A stretch of DNA of 64,000 bases, taken from Acuticoccus sediminis (GTDB lineage Bacteria > Pseudomonadota > Alphaproteobacteria > Rhizobiales > Amorphaceae). The notes beneath the pieces are model-generated. The model worked only from the letters and a program-made list of their open reading frames with translations, was not told the origin of the DNA and did no database searches. The position numbers and the translations under genes were made by a program. The stretch lies in assembly GCF_003258595.1 (NCBI RefSeq), contig NZ_QHHQ01000001.1:558001-622000 (forward strand). Reading direction: 5' to 3'. Of this stretch, positions 1 through 7,469 are shown piece after piece (the stretch's first letter is position 1; the number at the start of each line of letters is the position of its first letter).

Positions 1-413
1 AGACCCTCGCCTCCTACGGGATCGCCCCGCCCCGGCATGAGGCGGCGGAGGAGCTGTCGGACATCGCCGCCGCGCTCGCCGAGGCGATGGGCGACCACGT
101 CGCGCTGCTGCGCCAACGCCTGATGCGCTACCTCGTGAGCGGGGACGTGGTGTTCGTGCACGCCGACCTGGAGCCGCGGGTCGACCTCGATGCGCAGGAC
201 GAGCGGGTGATGCTGTGGGGCCATCCGACCGACCCCGGCGCGCCGTGGCGGCCGGGCAAGCTCGTTGTCCACGGTCATTATGCCGAGCCGAAGCCGGTGC
301 GGAGCGAGGGCCGCATCGGCGTCGACACGGGCGCCTACTTCACCAACACCCTCACAGCCGTTCGCCTCGACGAGAGTGTCGGGTTCATCCGGAGCAGCGA
401 CCCGGCGCCGTAG
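1..413 (+). CDS. Metallophosphoesterase (Ser/Thr phosphatase-like), C-terminal part only
   Basis: The reading frame is open from base 3, so the gene is cut by the left window edge and only about 136 C-terminal residues are seen. The sequence holds the late metal-binding blocks of the calcineurin-like phosphoesterase fold: VFVHADLEP, then LLWGHP-like MLWGHP, then KLVVHGH, followed by IGVDTGAYF near the end. This arrangement (FVHAG...LW...VVHGHT...IDTGA) is typical of bacterial PrpA/PrpE-type phosphatases of about 230 to 260 residues. The physiological substrate cannot be told. It converges on dadA, separated by a shared hairpin. Confidence 0.75.
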   Translation, partial: TLASYGIAPPRHEAAEELSDIAAALAEAMGDHVALLRQRLMRYLVSGDVVFVHADLEPRVDLDAQDERVMLWGHPTDPGAPWRPGKLVVHGHYAEPKPVRSEGRIGVDTGAYFTNTLTAVRLDESVGFIRSSDPAP

Positions 414-433
414 GCACGGCGGCGGGCCACACG

Positions 434-464
434 AAAAAAGGCCCCGCCCGATGGACGGAGCCTT
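434..464 (-). terminator. Rho-independent terminator of dadA
   Basis: Read on the minus strand, a nine-base stem with one mismatch (AAGGCTCCG / CGGGGCCTT) is followed directly by a run of six T. It starts seven bases after the dadA stop codon. It may also end the convergent phosphoesterase transcript, though the plus-strand side lacks a T run. Confidence 0.8.
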
Positions 465-470
465 CGTCGG

Positions 471-1721
471 TTACGCGGCGAGGGCAAGCGCCGGGCGGGC
501 CGCCGGACGCTCCGGGCGGAGCTCGGCGGCGACGCTGTCGGCCACCATCTCGGCGGTCGCGGCGGAGAGGGTCCAGCCGAGGTGGCCGTGGCCGGTGTTG
601 TAGAAGACGCCCGCGTGCTTGCCGCGGCCGACGCGGGGCAGCATGGAAGGCATCATCGGCCGCAGGCCCGCCCACGGCACGGCGTGCTCGGTGGAGAGCG
701 CCGGGAAGTACTTCTCGCACCAGGACACCAGCGGGCGGATGCGGTCGGCGCGGATGTCGAGGTTGTCGCCGTTGAACTCGGCGGTGCCGGCGATGCGCAG
801 GCGGTCCTCGCCGAGCCGGCTCGCCACGATCTTGGCGCGGTCGTCGAGGAGGCTCACCCACGGCGCGGCCGCACGGCTCAGCTCGTCCTTCAGCTCCACG
901 GTGATGGAGTAGCCCTTCACCGGGTAGATGTTGACCGTATCGCCGAGGGAGCGGGCGATGTCGCGGCTCTTGATGCCTGCGGCGACGACGACGCCATCGA
1001 ACATCTCCTCCACGCCGTCCGCGCGGACCCGCGCGCCGCCATCGACGGCGGCCACGTCCTCGACGATCACACCGAAGCGCAGGCTGGCACCGCGGCGCAC
1101 GCAGGCGCGGGCGAGGCCCATGGTGAACTTGTGGATGTCACCCGACGCGTCGCTCTCGGTGAAGAAGCCACCGACGAAGTCGCCCTTGAGCGCCGGCTCG
1201 ATCTCGCGGATCTCGGAGGCCGACAGCTCGCGGCGGTCGAGGCCGCCCTCGGCGAGGAGGACGTTCACGTCGCGGGCGTGCGCCATGTCCTTCGGGGTCG
1301 AATAGAAGTGCAGGATGCCGCGCTTCTCGAGGTCGAAGTCGATGCCCTCGCGCTCGGCCATGTCGAACAGCACCGAACGGGCGGCGATGGCGAGACGGAC
1401 GGTCTCCACCGTGTTGGCGCGGTAGTTCGGGATGTTGGCCAGGAACTCGGCCATCCAGCGCATCTTGTGGAGCGACGGGCGCGGGTTGACGAGGAGCGGA
1501 GCGTCCGCCTGGAGCATCCACTTGAGGCCCTTCAGCACGGTGCCCCACTGGGTCCAGGTCTCGGCGTTGGAGGCGGAGAGCTGGCCGCCGTTGGCGAAGC
1601 TCGTCTCCATCGCGGCATAGCGGTTGCGCTCGTAGACGGTGACGTCGAAGCCACGGTCGAGGAGGGCATAGGCGGTCGTGAGGCCGGTCACGCCGGCACC
1701 GATGACGGCAATATGGGTCAC
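471..1721 (-). CDS. dadA: FAD-dependent D-amino acid dehydrogenase (DadA family)
   Basis: 416 residues. Oxidises D-amino acids, and possibly glycine, to the 2-oxo acid and ammonia, passing electrons to the membrane respiratory chain. The N-terminus has the FAD dinucleotide-binding motif IAVIGAGVTG followed by YERN, and the family's SFANGGQ block; near the C-terminus GHGHLGWT is the usual FAD-contacting segment. The start is a GTG at 1721, because AGGAG lies six bases upstream and the FAD motif begins three codons later; the frame stays open far upstream but that part is riboswitch. E. coli DadA is 432 residues, so the length fits. The tandem glycine riboswitch just upstream implies that glycine induces or controls this enzyme, which suggests a role in removing excess glycine or D-alanine (inference). 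Confidence 0.88.
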   Translation of the reverse strand: MTHIAVIGAGVTGLTTAYALLDRGFDVTVYERNRYAAMETSFANGGQLSASNAETWTQWGTVLKGLKWMLQADAPLLVNPRPSLHKMRWMAEFLANIPNYRANTVETVRLAIAARSVLFDMAEREGIDFDLEKRGILHFYSTPKDMAHARDVNVLLAEGGLDRRELSASEIREIEPALKGDFVGGFFTESDASGDIHKFTMGLARACVRRGASLRFGVIVEDVAAVDGGARVRADGVEEMFDGVVVAAGIKSRDIARSLGDTVNIYPVKGYSITVELKDELSRAAAPWVSLLDDRAKIVASRLGEDRLRIAGTAEFNGDNLDIRADRIRPLVSWCEKYFPALSTEHAVPWAGLRPMMPSMLPRVGRGKHAGVFYNTGHGHLGWTLSAATAEMVADSVAAELRPERPAARPALALAA

Positions 1722-1765
1722 AGAGGGCTCCTGCAGCACGGGCGGCGTCGATGGTTGCCGCGTTG

Positions 1766-1945
1766 CCCCCTCCGTGCTGGAACCTGAGAGCTTCGCCCCG
1801 AGGGGCTTTCTCCTTCGGTGGGCCGTCCGATGGCGGACGACCGCTTTCCGGAGTGTGGAGACGACACCGGTCCTGGGACCTGAGAGTTTCCGGGGCGGTT
1901 GCTCCTTCGGCGGTGGGGCGGACCCCACCTTCTCCCGGTGCCGTC
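1766..1945 (-). promoter_or_regulatory. Tandem glycine riboswitch in the dadA leader
   Basis: On the minus strand two glycine aptamers lie head to tail. Aptamer 1 (about 1945 to 1861) carries CGGGAGAAG, then GCCGAAGGAGCAA, then ACTCTCAGGT, closed by an outer stem (ACACCGG-type pairing). Aptamer 2 (about 1860 to 1766) repeats the hallmarks: ACTCCGGAAAG, CACCGAAGGAGAAA, GCTCTCAGGTTCC, and CGGAGG closing on CTCCG. The CCGAAGGAG and CTCAGGT blocks are the diagnostic conserved cores. About 44 bases separate the second aptamer from the GTG start, holding the AGGAG site and no clear terminator, so control is more likely at translation initiation or through another route than by a classic intrinsic terminator (inference). 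Confidence 0.9.
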
Positions 1946-2098
1946 TTAATACTGCGCACATAAGATATCGGCCCGAAATCCGCAAGATCTCGACGGTGAT
2001 ATTCTTGCCGTCCGAACGGGGCCACGGCGCGCCCCGCGCGGCGAGGTTCGATCCGGTCCAGCCACCACGCTCCGATCGGACATCGACGAAAGTTCCAT

Positions 2099-2119
2099 GG
2101 GTCATGTCTGGCATGACCC
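2099..2119. promoter_or_regulatory. Perfect 8-bp inverted repeat, candidate operator
   Basis: GGGTCATG-TCTGG-CATGACCC is a perfect inverted repeat in the 608-base gene-free stretch (1722 to 2329) between dadA and the divergent quinoprotein genes. It lies about 150 bases upstream of the dadA riboswitch and about 210 bases upstream of the GTG at 2330. A second smaller hairpin (GGCG-GTAAAAAA-CGCC) follows at about 2125. A regulator-binding site is the simplest reading; no regulator gene is adjacent. Apart from this and the riboswitch, nothing recognisable was seen in the stretch. Confidence 0.4.
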
Positions 2120-2329
2120 TTGGCATGGCGGTAAAAAACGCCGCGGATCCCGGGCGGTTTTCGCCGGAAGGACCAAAGTCCTCCTATATCATGGGATAGT
2201 GAACCATTGGCCGCCTCACGCGTTGGCCTAGCACACATTCACGGTGATCGAGTTCCGCGGGGCCTGAGCCAGAGCCCGACCTTGTGCGGACCCGACGCCG
2301 TCCGAAACCATCCGAAGTGAGGGATTATC

Positions 2330-2704
2330 GTGGCGTACGCATCCGAGCCGCACTCGCGGCCTCGCGGCCACTGGGCAACGACCATACTTGCCGTGGTCGT
2401 CGCCCTTCTGGGCCTCCCGCTGCTGGGCCTTGGCGCCTGGCTCATCGTCCTCGGCGGCAGCTGGTACTACGGCCTCGCCGGCCTCGGCCTGATCATCGTC
2501 GCCGTGCTTCTCGCGCAGCGCAGCATGGCCGCCATCTGGCTCTACCTGCTCGTCTGGCTCGGCACGCTGGGATGGGCCTACTGGGAGGTGGGCACCGACT
2601 GGTGGGCGCAGGTCCCGCGCGTCGTCGCGCCGACGGTGCTCTTCGTCATCATCCTCCTCTTCACCCCCCTCCTCGGCCGTCGCACACGCGAAGGTGCACT
2701 GTGA
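2330..2704 (+). CDS. Membrane domain of PQQ glucose-type dehydrogenase as a separate protein
   Basis: 124 residues with four hydrophobic segments (about 17-40, 45-63, 66-88 and 98-115). The blocks GGSWYY, AAIWLYLLVWLGT and YWEVGTDWWAQVPR match the N-terminal membrane domain of the membrane-bound quinoprotein glucose dehydrogenase (Gcd), where the E. coli sequence has GGSWYY, AALWLYAALLLGT and VWEVGFDFWALTPR. In Gcd this domain is fused to the catalytic propeller and binds ubiquinone; here it ends at a TGA overlapping the GTG of the catalytic gene (GTGA). Start GTG at 2330 has GAGGG six bases upstream. The overlap suggests coupled translation and a two-protein quinone-linked enzyme. A frameshift in an ancestral fused gene is the alternative. 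Confidence 0.8.
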   Translation: MAYASEPHSRPRGHWATTILAVVVALLGLPLLGLGAWLIVLGGSWYYGLAGLGLIIVAVLLAQRSMAAIWLYLLVWLGTLGWAYWEVGTDWWAQVPRVVAPTVLFVIILLFTPLLGRRTREGAL

Positions 2705-5070
2705 TCCGTACCACTCCGCTCCATTCGAAGCTCGCCGCCGCGCTCATCGTCACGAGCGCGCTCACCGCCCCCGCCCTCGCGCAGGACACGCAACCCGCGC
2801 CCGCCGCGACCGAGGCACCCGCCTCCCCCGCCACCACGGACACCGCCCCGGACGCGACCGCCGCCCCGGACGCTCCAGCGGCCGCCGAGGCCACCCCGGA
2901 CGCTCCGGCCGCTCCGGCCGCCGCCGAGGCCGAAGCGCCCGCCGCCGCGCCCGATGCGGCTGCCACCGGTGCCACCGCCGCAACGTCCCCGGAGGACGGT
3001 GCCACGGATGCCGGCGCGACCGATCAGGCTGCAACCGGCGAGGCCGGCACCGCCGCGACCGAGGGTGCCGAAGCGGCCCCGGCGGCCGAAACGCCGGGCG
3101 CCACGACGCAGGTCGCCGCCGAGAGTGATGAGCGCGCCCCGCAGCCGCAGCCCGAGGTCGGCCAGGACTGGCCGTTCTGGGGCGGCGACGCGAACGCGCA
3201 GCGCTACTCCCCGCTCGACCAGATCACGCCGGAGAACGTCGGCAACCTCGAGCGCGCCTGGACCTTCCATACCGGCGACCTCCCCGAGGGCGCGGCCATC
3301 GGCAAGTACTCGCCGGAGAACACCCCGGTGAAGGTCGGCGATGCGCTGCTCATGTGCTCGGCGATGAACATCCTCATCTCCATCGACGCCGCCACCGGCG
3401 AGGAGAACTGGCGCTACGACCCGAAGGTCTCGCCCGACGCGATCCCCTACGGCGCCACCTGCCGCGGCGTCTCCGTCTACACCGCGCCGGAGCTGCCGGA
3501 GGACGCGCCCTGCAAGACGCGCGTGATCGAGGGCACCGTCGACGCGCGCCTGATCGCCGCCGACACCCGGACGGGCGAGCTCTGCCAGGACTTCGGCGAC
3601 AGCGGCCAGATCGACCTCTGGGACGGCATCGGCGAGAAGGTGCCGGGCTGGTACGCCGTGACGGCCCCGCCCGCCATCGTGCGCGGCATCGCGGTCACCG
3701 GCGCGCAGGTCAAGGACGGACAGGCCGAGGACGCGCCGTCCGGCGTCATCCGCGGCTATGATGCCGTGACGGGCAAGCTCGCCTGGGCCTGGGACCTCGG
3801 CGCCCCCGAGGCGATGAAGAACGGCCCGCCGGAAGGCGAGACCTACACCCGCGGCACGCCCAACATGTGGACCACCGCGACGGCGGACGAGGAGCTCGGC
3901 CTCGTCTACCTGCCACTCGGCAACTCGTCGGTCGACTACTGGGCGTCCAACCGCTCCGAGGCGGAGAACGACTGGTCGACGTCACTCGTCGCCATCGACG
4001 TTCTGACCGGCGAGCCGAAGTGGTCCTTCCAGACCGTGCACAAGGACGTCTGGGACTACGACCTCGGCAGCCAGGTGACGCTGATCGACTACCCGAACGG
4101 CGACGGCGGGACGGTGCCGGCGGTCATTCTGCCGTCGAAGCAGGGCGACATCTACATCCTCAACCGCGAGACGGGCGAGGCGCTGACCCCGGTCGGCGAG
4201 GTCGACGTGCCGACCACCGGCGAGCTGGAGCCGGACACGCTGTCCAAGACGCAGCCGGTGTCCGAGTGGCACACACTGCGCAAGGATCCGCTCCAGGAAA
4301 AGGACATGTGGGGCTTCACCCCCATCGACCAGCTCTGGTGCCGCATCCAGTTCCGCCTGTCGAGCTATGACGGCTTCTACACGCCGCCGACCGCCGACAA
4401 GTTCTGGATCCAGTACCCCGGCTATAACGGCGGCAACGACTGGGGCTCGATCGCCTACGATGCGGACGCCGGTCTCATCATCGCCAACTACAACGACATC
4501 CCGAACCACAACCGCCTGATCCCGCGGGAAGAGGCCGACGAACTCGGCATCAAGCCGATCTACGAGCAGGGCAACCAGGGCGCCAACGCGGAAGGCGCAG
4601 GCGATGCGCAGGCCGGCTCGCCGTACGCGATCAACGTCAACGCCGGCTGGCGCAACGACGTGACGGGCGTTCCCTGCACCGCGCCGCCCTACGGCGGGAT
4701 CCGCGCGATCGACATCAAGACCGGCGAGACCGTGTGGGACCGTCCGCTGGGCACCGCGCGCCGCAACGGGCCGTTCGGGATCCCCTCGCACCTCCCGTTC
4801 ACCATCGGCCTGCCCAACAACGGCGGCTCGGTCGTGACGAAGGGCGGGCTCATCTTCATCGGCGCCGCGACGGACAACCTCTTCCGCGCCATCGACGTGA
4901 AGACCGGCGAGACGGTGTGGAGCGACGTGCTCGACCAGGGCGGCCAGGCCAACCCGATCACCTACGAGGTGAACGGCGAGCAGTTCGTCCTCATCGGCCC
5001 GGGCGGCCACCACTTCATGGAGACGCCGATTGGCGACGAAGTGATCGCCTACAAGCTGCCGAAGGGCTGA
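2701..5070 (+). CDS. gcd: PQQ-dependent glucose/quinate/shikimate-type dehydrogenase, catalytic protein
   Basis: 789 residues starting at a GTG that overlaps the previous stop codon. Residues 1 to 27 form a signal peptide or fifth membrane anchor ending in APALA-QD. Residues about 28 to 156 are a low-complexity Ala/Pro/Thr/Glu linker, absent from E. coli Gcd. From W157 the eight-bladed quinoprotein propeller begins (WPFWGGDANAQRYSPL) and follows Gcd closely: TCRGVS, SGVIRGYDAVTG, TVHKDVWDYDL, MWGFTPIDQLWCRI, IGAATDNLFRA and GGQANPITYEVNG. It oxidises an aldose or cyclic polyol in the periplasm with PQQ as cofactor and delivers electrons to ubiquinone. No PQQ synthesis gene is in the window, so the cofactor must come from elsewhere in the genome or the environment. 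Substrate is uncertain. Confidence 0.88.
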   Translation: MIRTTPLHSKLAAALIVTSALTAPALAQDTQPAPAATEAPASPATTDTAPDATAAPDAPAAAEATPDAPAAPAAAEAEAPAAAPDAAATGATAATSPEDGATDAGATDQAATGEAGTAATEGAEAAPAAETPGATTQVAAESDERAPQPQPEVGQDWPFWGGDANAQRYSPLDQITPENVGNLERAWTFHTGDLPEGAAIGKYSPENTPVKVGDALLMCSAMNILISIDAATGEENWRYDPKVSPDAIPYGATCRGVSVYTAPELPEDAPCKTRVIEGTVDARLIAADTRTGELCQDFGDSGQIDLWDGIGEKVPGWYAVTAPPAIVRGIAVTGAQVKDGQAEDAPSGVIRGYDAVTGKLAWAWDLGAPEAMKNGPPEGETYTRGTPNMWTTATADEELGLVYLPLGNSSVDYWASNRSEAENDWSTSLVAIDVLTGEPKWSFQTVHKDVWDYDLGSQVTLIDYPNGDGGTVPAVILPSKQGDIYILNRETGEALTPVGEVDVPTTGELEPDTLSKTQPVSEWHTLRKDPLQEKDMWGFTPIDQLWCRIQFRLSSYDGFYTPPTADKFWIQYPGYNGGNDWGSIAYDADAGLIIANYNDIPNHNRLIPREEADELGIKPIYEQGNQGANAEGAGDAQAGSPYAINVNAGWRNDVTGVPCTAPPYGGIRAIDIKTGETVWDRPLGTARRNGPFGIPSHLPFTIGLPNNGGSVVTKGGLIFIGAATDNLFRAIDVKTGETVWSDVLDQGGQANPITYEVNGEQFVLIGPGGHHFMETPIGDEVIAYKLPKG

Positions 5071-5133
5071 CGCGGCCGGGCCGGTCCCCCGGGGACGCCA
5101 GCTCCCCTGCCCTTTCGGCCCGGTCGGGCCTCG

Positions 5134-5162
5134 ACGCCGCCCCTTCGCGGGGCGGCGTTTTG
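5134..5162 (+). terminator. Rho-independent terminator after gcd
   Basis: A perfect ten-base stem ACGCCGCCCC / GGGGCGGCGT with a five-base loop is followed by TTT(T)G. It lies 64 bases after the gcd stop codon and before trpS. Confidence 0.8.
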
Positions 5163-5261
5163 CCTTGTCCGGCTCCTCCCGGCCGGTCCGATGACGCTCT
5201 GCGGGTTGCCGTGGCGGCCCCCGGGCGATAAAGGGCGGCATCATTTCCGAATACCGATCCC

Positions 5262-6296
5262 ATGCCCTTCACTCCCCGCGTCTTCTCGGGCGTCCAGCCC
5301 ACCGGCAACCTGCACCTCGGCAACTACCTCGGCGCCGTGCGCCGGTTCGTGGCCATGCAGGACGAATATCCGTGCATCTACTGCGTGGTCGACCTCCACG
5401 CGATCACGGTCTGGCAGGATCCGGTGGAGCTGACGCAGGCGACACACAACGTCACCGCCGCCTACCTCGCCGCCGGCATCGACCCCAAGCGCTCGATCGT
5501 CTTCAACCAGAGCCGCGTCACGGCGCATGCCGAGCTCGCCTGGATCTTCAACTGCGTCGCGCGCATGGGCTGGCTCAACCGCATGACGCAGTTCAAGGAG
5601 AAGGCCGGCAAGGACCGCGAGAACGCCTCGGCGGGCCTGTTCGTCTACCCGAACCTCATGGCGGCGGACATTCTCGCCTACCAGGCGACGCACGTGCCCG
5701 TGGGCGAGGACCAGAAGCAGCACCTCGAGCTGACGCGCGACATCGCGCAGAAGTTCAACCACGACTACTCGGAGCGCCTCGCCTCGCTGGGCTACGGCGA
5801 GGATGGCATGTTCCCGATGACGGAGCCGATCATCCAGGGTCCGGCCACCCGCGTGATGAGCCTGCGCGACGGGTCGAAGAAGATGTCGAAGTCGGAAGCC
5901 TCCGACGCCTCGCGCATCAACCTGACCGACGACGCCGACATGATCGCGCAGAAGATCCGCAAGGCGAAGACCGACCCCGAGCCGCTTCCGTCCGAGTTGA
6001 AGGGGCTGGAAGGCCGCGCCGAGGCGGACAACCTCGTCGGCATCTACGCCGCGCTTGCCAACACCACCAAGGACGCCGTGCTGGCGCAGTATGGCGGCCA
6101 GGGCTTCTCGGCCTTCAAGCCGGCCCTTGCCGAGCTCGCGGTCGAGGTGCTGGCGCCGATGAACGACGAGATGCGCCGCCTCGTCGCCGATCCCGGCCAC
6201 CTCGACGCCGTCCTCGCCGACGGTGCCGCGCGGGCCAACGAGATCGCCGCGCCGATCCTGCACGACGTCAAGCGCGTGGTCGGCTTCGTCACGTGA
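5262..6296 (+). CDS. trpS: Tryptophanyl-tRNA synthetase
   Basis: 344 residues, a normal length for a bacterial class I TrpRS. It charges tRNA-Trp with tryptophan using ATP in the cytoplasm. The N-terminal [17 protein letters not shown] contains the HIGH-type signature, and KKMSKS near residue 200 is the KMSKS loop that stabilises the transition state. [15 protein letters not shown] is the usual tryptophan-pocket segment. The gene follows the gcd terminator and is followed ten bases later by a hemerythrin gene, so the two may share a transcript. Confidence 0.97.
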   Translation: MPFTPRVFSGVQPTGNLHLGNYLGAVRRFVAMQDEYPCIYCVVDLHAITVWQDPVELTQATHNVTAAYLAAGIDPKRSIVFNQSRVTAHAELAWIFNCVARMGWLNRMTQFKEKAGKDRENASAGLFVYPNLMAADILAYQATHVPVGEDQKQHLELTRDIAQKFNHDYSERLASLGYGEDGMFPMTEPIIQGPATRVMSLRDGSKKMSKSEASDASRINLTDDADMIAQKIRKAKTDPEPLPSELKGLEGRAEADNLVGIYAALANTTKDAVLAQYGGQGFSAFKPALAELAVEVLAPMNDEMRRLVADPGHLDAVLADGAARANEIAAPILHDVKRVVGFVT

Positions 6297-6306
6297 GCGT
6301 CCCGGC

Positions 6307-6885
6307 ATGACCGGCATGCCGCTTGGCCTGTTCGACCGCGGTCCCATCGACGATGAGGTCGCGGTCCTTCGGGCCCGCTACCCGCGCGAGATCTGGCCGA
6401 CTCACCACAATCTCGGCGAGACCGCGCAGTTCTGGCTGCAGCGTCACGACATGTTCCGGGAGCTGGGGGAAATGCTGCGCGCCGGCTCCGTGGAGTTCGC
6501 GGAAGGGCGCGTCGAGGCGGGTCCGTTCATGGGCTGGCTGGCGCCGCGGCTCAACGTCTTCCTCCAGCAGCTCCACTCGCACCACCACGTCGAGGACGAG
6601 CATTACTTCCCGATCTTCCGCGCGGCCGATGCGCGGCTCGGAGCCGGGTTCGACCTGCTCGACGCCGACCACCACGTCATCGACGCCCTCCTCCACGAGC
6701 TGGCCGACGCCGGCAACGCGCTCCAGCTCGGCCTGAAGGGGCGCGGCGACGTCCCCGGCGCCTCGGCACACCTCGCGGACCGGCTGGCCCGCGCGTCCAC
6801 CGGACTGATGCGCCATCTCGACGACGAGGAGGACATCGTCGTCCCGCTGATCCTCGATCGGAGCGAACCCGGCCTCGGCCTCTAG
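6307..6885 (+). CDS. Hemerythrin HHE-domain protein
   Basis: 192 residues with a four-helix hemerythrin-like pattern of His and Glu: TRxxPTHHN near residue 30, then QLHSHHHVEDEHYFPIF around residue 83, DADHHVIDALLHEL around 115, and MRHLDDEEDIVVPLIL near the C-terminus. These are the expected ligands for a non-haem di-iron centre that binds oxygen or senses redox change. The ATG at 6307 was chosen because it lies just after the trpS stop and the fold begins soon after; a longer in-frame extension would run into trpS. It has no fused signalling domain, so a role in oxygen or iron handling is only inferred. Confidence 0.85.
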   Translation: MTGMPLGLFDRGPIDDEVAVLRARYPREIWPTHHNLGETAQFWLQRHDMFRELGEMLRAGSVEFAEGRVEAGPFMGWLAPRLNVFLQQLHSHHHVEDEHYFPIFRAADARLGAGFDLLDADHHVIDALLHELADAGNALQLGLKGRGDVPGASAHLADRLARASTGLMRHLDDEEDIVVPLILDRSEPGLGL

Positions 6886-6917
6886 GACTTCGCGACGCGC
6901 GCCCCGCAGGCGATGCC

Positions 6918-7469
6918 TCAGGTCTTCGGGCCGCGCAGGCGGACGTAGAGGGCGCCGTCGCCGCCATGGGCCGCGTGCGCCGGGCCGAACGTGACGACGT
7001 GACGGGCGAGGTCGCGGCTCGCCAGCCAGTGGGGCACGTTGCGGCGCAGCACCCCCCGGCCCTCGCCCTCCCCCATTCCCTTGCCGGTGATCACCAGCAC
7101 CACCCGCCGGCGCATCCCGGCCGACGAGGTGATGAACCTGATGAGCGCGCCGTGCGCCTCCTCCTGGGTCATGCCGTGAAGGTCGATGCGCGCGTCGATG
7201 CTGAGGACGCCGCGCGCCAGCTTCCGACGCATCTTGCGGTCGATGTCGGCTGCGGGGCGGACCTGCGGACCGACCTTCTTCGGCTTGGGCTGCGGCTGCG
7301 GCGCTTCCGCCGCAACGCGAGGCGGCTTGCCGGGCTTCTCGGCTTCCGGCGTGGGCGTGGCCGCCTCGATGGCGGGGACCGACGTCTCCGGGCGCAGCGG
7401 CACGACCGTGCGGGCGATCTTCTCCCACAACGCCTTTTCGGTCGAACTGAGCTGGCGTTTGCGCGTCAC
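6918..7469 (-). CDS. Smr domain protein (MutS2-type C-terminal nuclease-like)
   Basis: 183 residues. The C-terminal half is a standalone Smr domain: IDLHGMTQEEAH, then VVLVITGKGMGEGEGRGVLRRNV, then HGGDGALYVRLR, the LDLHG and TGKG hallmarks of a domain linked to DNA or RNA nicking. The N-terminal half is basic and Pro/Ala-rich (KKVGPQVRPA) and probably disordered. The GTG at 7469 overlaps the mltA stop codon as GTGA and starts the conserved TRKRQLSSTEKALWEKIA segment; a longer frame would extend into mltA. The gene ends the Tim44-mltA-smr transcript, an order conserved in Rhizobiales, where its function is unknown. Confidence 0.85.
   Translation of the reverse strand: MTRKRQLSSTEKALWEKIARTVVPLRPETSVPAIEAATPTPEAEKPGKPPRVAAEAPQPQPKPKKVGPQVRPAADIDRKMRRKLARGVLSIDARIDLHGMTQEEAHGALIRFITSSAGMRRRVVLVITGKGMGEGEGRGVLRRNVPHWLASRDLARHVVTFGPAHAAHGGDGALYVRLRGPKT

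Noticed and set aside
471-2126. dadA as a 551-residue protein starting at 2126
   Set aside because: The added N-terminus would translate the glycine riboswitch; the GTG at 1721 has a proper Shine-Dalgarno site.
2578-3270. Minus-strand Gly/Arg-rich frame opposite the quinoprotein linker
   Set aside because: Arises from reading the Ala/Pro-rich linker backwards; repeats of GCC give GGC on the other strand.
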